Assembly (NCBI GenBank): GCA_030616165.1
Contig: JAUWXV010000221.1
Span: forward strand, 1-5,998
Reading direction: 5' to 3'
DNA: 5,998 nt
Source of the DNA: a bacterium
Lineage (GTDB): Bacteria; SM23-31; JAUVVT01
This document shows, piece after piece, positions 5,466 through 5,998 of this stretch. The notes beneath the pieces are model-generated. The model was given only the letters and a program-made list of their open reading frames with translations, was not told the DNA's origin and did no database searches. How positions within the stretch are numbered: the first letter of the stretch is position 1; every line of letters starts with the position of its first letter. Position numbers and translations under genes: made by a program.

Positions 5466-5472
5466 CCTCCTT
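5466..5472 (-). promoter_or_regulatory. Ribosome binding site of the Gfo/Idh/MocA-type gene
   Basis: On the minus strand a full AAGGAGG is followed by 8 nt and the ATG at 5457. This supports the start that includes the Tat signal. Confidence 0.85.
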
Positions 5473-5483
5473 TTAGATAATAA

Positions 5484-5525
5484 CCGATATTCCCCCATAC
5501 CAATTTTCCAAAAAAGAATATTCGG
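5484..5525 (-). promoter_or_regulatory. Imperfect inverted repeat in the oxidoreductase leader
   Basis: CCGATATTC (5484-5492) and GAATATTCGG (5516-5525) are complementary except for one unpaired T, with a 23-nt loop. If the promoter at 5548-5576 is real, the stem lies within the 5' leader about 12 nt from the ribosome binding site. It may be regulatory or accidental. Confidence 0.3.
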
Positions 5526-5547
5526 AATTCTGCTAATATATGGTCAT

Positions 5548-5576
5548 AATTTAACGCATCATTCTGCAAGATTCAA
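5548..5576 (-). promoter_or_regulatory. Possible sigma-70-like promoter for the Gfo/Idh/MocA-type gene
   Basis: On the minus strand TTGAAT (5576-5571) and TAAATT (5553-5548) are separated by exactly 17 nt, each matching four of six consensus bases. Transcription would start near 5541, giving a leader of about 84 nt. The match is modest and the background is AT-rich. Confidence 0.3.
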
Positions 5577-5623
5577 GCAAATAATAGTATTTTTGGAATT
5601 AAAAATCATTATTTTTAATAGAA

Positions 5624-5679
5624 TTTCATTCCAATCAAATGTAGGGGCGACCCGGTGGGTCGCCCTCTTTATTCTAACA
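5624..5679. repeat. 56-bp perfect direct repeat, right copy (contains palindrome D)
   Basis: Identical base for base to 3901-3956. Similarity fades upstream of 5624, although a TTTAAT is still shared 5 nt further out. Downstream, the sequence diverges before the second conserved block at 5713. Confidence 0.9.
5641..5665. repeat. Palindromic repeat copy D (CCCGGTGGG type)
   Basis: Identical in core to copy B: arms GGGCGACCC (5645-5653) and GGGTCGCCC (5657-5665) around GGT. The 3' flank, TCTTTATTCTAACACCTAAC, is closest to that of copy F. Confidence 0.92.
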
Positions 5680-5712
5680 CCTAACACACAACAGCTTGTT
5701 TTAATTAATATT

Positions 5713-5756
5713 CCTCTTAAACATGACCCGTAGGGGCGAATTTATTCGCCCTCTTT
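5713..5756. repeat. Second block of the composite repeat, right copy
   Basis: CCTCTTAAACATGACCC followed by palindrome E and TCTTT. It matches 4010-4053 at 42 of 44 positions, so the two-palindrome order (CCCGGTGGG type, then AATTTATT type) is conserved on both sides of the oxidoreductase gene. Confidence 0.85.
5730..5751. repeat. Palindromic repeat copy E (AATTTATT type)
   Basis: Arms GGGCGAAT (5734-5741) and ATTCGCCC (5744-5751) around TT. The following TCTTTGTTTTCAATCC resembles the flank of copy A. Confidence 0.9.
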
Positions 5757-5939
5757 GTTTTCAATCCTTATTTTAGTGTATTTTGCATTTAAATCCTGCT
5801 AAAAGCTAACAGCTAATAGCAAAGGACAATGTTTCAATTATTGTTTTGATATATTTACATTTATCCCTTCTCTTCGTCCCTGCCCTTTGTGTCTGCGGTT
5901 TATTATTATTCTTTTAATCTATTTTCATTTTTGCCAAAC
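5757..5939. other. Repeat-derived intergenic DNA between copies E and F
   Basis: No credible gene is seen here. The stretch holds a degenerate AACAGC tract with AATGTTTCAAT (about 5802-5850), similar to the tails of copies B and C. A GC-richer island follows (5871-5899, CTTCGTCCCTGCCC... with GTGTCTGCGG). Then comes CTTTTAATCTATTTTCATTT, which matches the sequence between copies A and B. The region looks like decayed repeat units. Confidence 0.5.
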
Positions 5940-5964
5940 GTAAGGGCGAACCGGCGGGTCGCCC
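5940..5964. repeat. Palindromic repeat copy F (divergent CCGGCGGG type)
   Basis: Arms GGGCGAACC (5944-5952) and GGGTCGCCC (5956-5964) around GGC, with one A-G mismatch. The leader is GTAAG in place of GTAGG. It is followed by TTTTTATTC, so of all copies this one most resembles an intrinsic terminator on the + strand. The downstream 28 nt (5971-5998) match the flank of copy D at 26 positions and run off the window end. Confidence 0.85.
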
Positions 5965-5998
5965 TTTTTATTCTAACACCTAACAGCCAACAGCTTGT

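Noticed and set aside
3901-5756. Composite transposon or insertion sequence around the oxidoreductase gene
   Set aside because: There is no transposase, no terminal inverted repeat pair and no target duplication. The flanking repeats belong to a dispersed palindrome family.
3849-5964. CRISPR array
   Set aside because: Palindromes are spaced irregularly (about 69, 109 and 89 to over 1500 nt), the flanks are themselves repeated, and no cas gene is present.

Overview
The window is AT-rich bacterial DNA with four protein-coding genes in two convergent pairs, plus a family of short palindromic intergenic repeats around the second pair. The organism is probably an anaerobic or microaerophilic Gram-negative bacterium. 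I infer this from a 2-oxoacid:ferredoxin oxidoreductase, a Tat-signalled Gfo/Idh/MocA oxidoreductase of a type common in Bacteroidota, Planctomycetota and related uncultivated phyla, and a Sec-signalled metallo-beta-lactamase-fold protein. The sequence alone does not fix a phylum.

Layout. Positions 1-332 are a non-coding, very AT-rich leader with a paired AACGTTC direct repeat, a nested stem-loop and a perfect TATAAT hexamer. Positions 333-2920 (+ strand) carry a tight two-gene operon, korA-korB, encoding the fused gamma-alpha subunit and the thiamine-diphosphate beta subunit of a 2-oxoacid:acceptor oxidoreductase. Only 2 nt separate the two genes. On the opposite strand, 3822-2968 encodes an exported UlaG-like metallo-beta-lactamase-fold protein, converging on korB with a 47-nt gap. 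Upstream of it, also on the minus strand, 5457-4111 encodes a Tat-exported Gfo/Idh/MocA-type oxidoreductase. The 288-nt gap between these two genes and the region 5624-5998 upstream of the oxidoreductase are filled with six copies of a GGGCGA...TCGCCC palindrome and associated conserved flanks.

How the genes work together. KorA and KorB together would catalyse reversible CoA-dependent oxidative decarboxylation of a 2-oxoacid in the cytoplasm. No ferredoxin-like delta subunit is encoded next to them, so electrons would go to a separate carrier. The two minus-strand genes both carry export signals, and a pairing of periplasmic sugar oxidation with lactone hydrolysis is possible but speculative.

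The points most worth a second look are these. (1) KorB has Gln50 where the third cluster-ligating Cys of characterised enzymes is expected, leaving only three Cys in the protein. (2) The palindromic repeat family has two core types with type-specific flanks, a 56-bp perfect duplicate on either side of the oxidoreductase gene, and one apparently chimeric copy. (3) One hairpin copy lies immediately upstream of the ribosome binding site of the metallo-beta-lactamase-fold gene. I found no CRISPR array, RNA gene, transposase or clear new multi-gene system.
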